Shown here one piece after another: positions 63,987-64,000 of a stretch of DNA of 64,000 nt. The notes beneath the pieces were generated by a model. That model was not told the origin of the DNA, ran no database searches, and worked only from the letters and a program-made list of their open reading frames with translations. The stretch covers positions 529,600 to 593,599 of the forward strand of contig NW_019773736.1 in assembly GCF_001039355.2 (NCBI RefSeq), given 5' to 3'. The DNA is from Lingula anatina. Taxonomy: Eukaryota > Brachiopoda > Lingulata > Lingulida > Lingulidae. Both the position numbers and the translations under genes were made by a program. Within the stretch, counting starts at the first letter, position 1; each line of letters starts with the position of its first letter.

Positions 63987-64000
63987 CTGTGTGGTATCCC

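Overview
The window is animal genomic DNA, and almost all of it is one very large protein-coding gene read on the minus strand. The gene enters at the right edge and leaves at the left edge; neither its start nor its stop is inside. I could place 76 coding exons (numbered E1 to E76 from right to left, in transcription order). Every intron begins GT and ends AG on the minus strand, every junction keeps the reading frame, and the joined exons give about 38,900 coding bases (about 12,970 codons) without a stop. The introns are AT-rich and mostly 170 to 500 bases, with CA microsatellites, a decayed tyrosine-recombinase retroelement and a small inverted-repeat transposon. This suggests an invertebrate. 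A mollusc is my best guess, because the inverted-repeat end resembles a motif I remember as common in mollusc genomes, but this is not proven by the sequence.

Layout in protein order. From 64.0 down to about 8.3 kb the gene encodes a long array of glycine-rich units of roughly 390 to 430 residues. About 24 of them carry a recognisable GGR[IVLM] landmark. Each unit runs: glycine/histidine-rich loop; YGxLYxP; LxIDGxIxANG; [10 protein letters not shown]; GxGxIxANGG; [11 protein letters not shown]; GAGTxY; LxIDN; FDExxLxGxAHL; GDxTGxxH; a GAEIILP-like stretch; a GVxxL stretch; and finally GPGAG. The alternation of glycine turns and short hydrophobic strands suggests a secreted beta-solenoid fibre. 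Most units are cut into many small exons, but E1, E55 and E61 each hold three or four whole units without an intron. Two discoidin-like (F5/8 type C-like) domains and one 12-cysteine module interrupt the array. From about 8.3 kb to the left edge the protein changes to roughly fifty tenascin/teneurin-style EGF modules, largely arranged as a repeating cassette of four.

Interpretation. A secreted or cell-surface matrix protein, with a long glycine-rich rod on the N-terminal side and an EGF-rich adhesive region towards the C terminus, fits what is seen. The protein family was not recognised by name. No second host gene, RNA gene, promoter, CRISPR array or terminator was found. The non-coding remainder is introns: a 2.0 kb intron (25624-27641) carrying a DIRS-like remnant on the plus strand, a 342-base inverted-repeat element (56656-56997), three CA microsatellites, and a tandem repeat that triplicates a splice acceptor.
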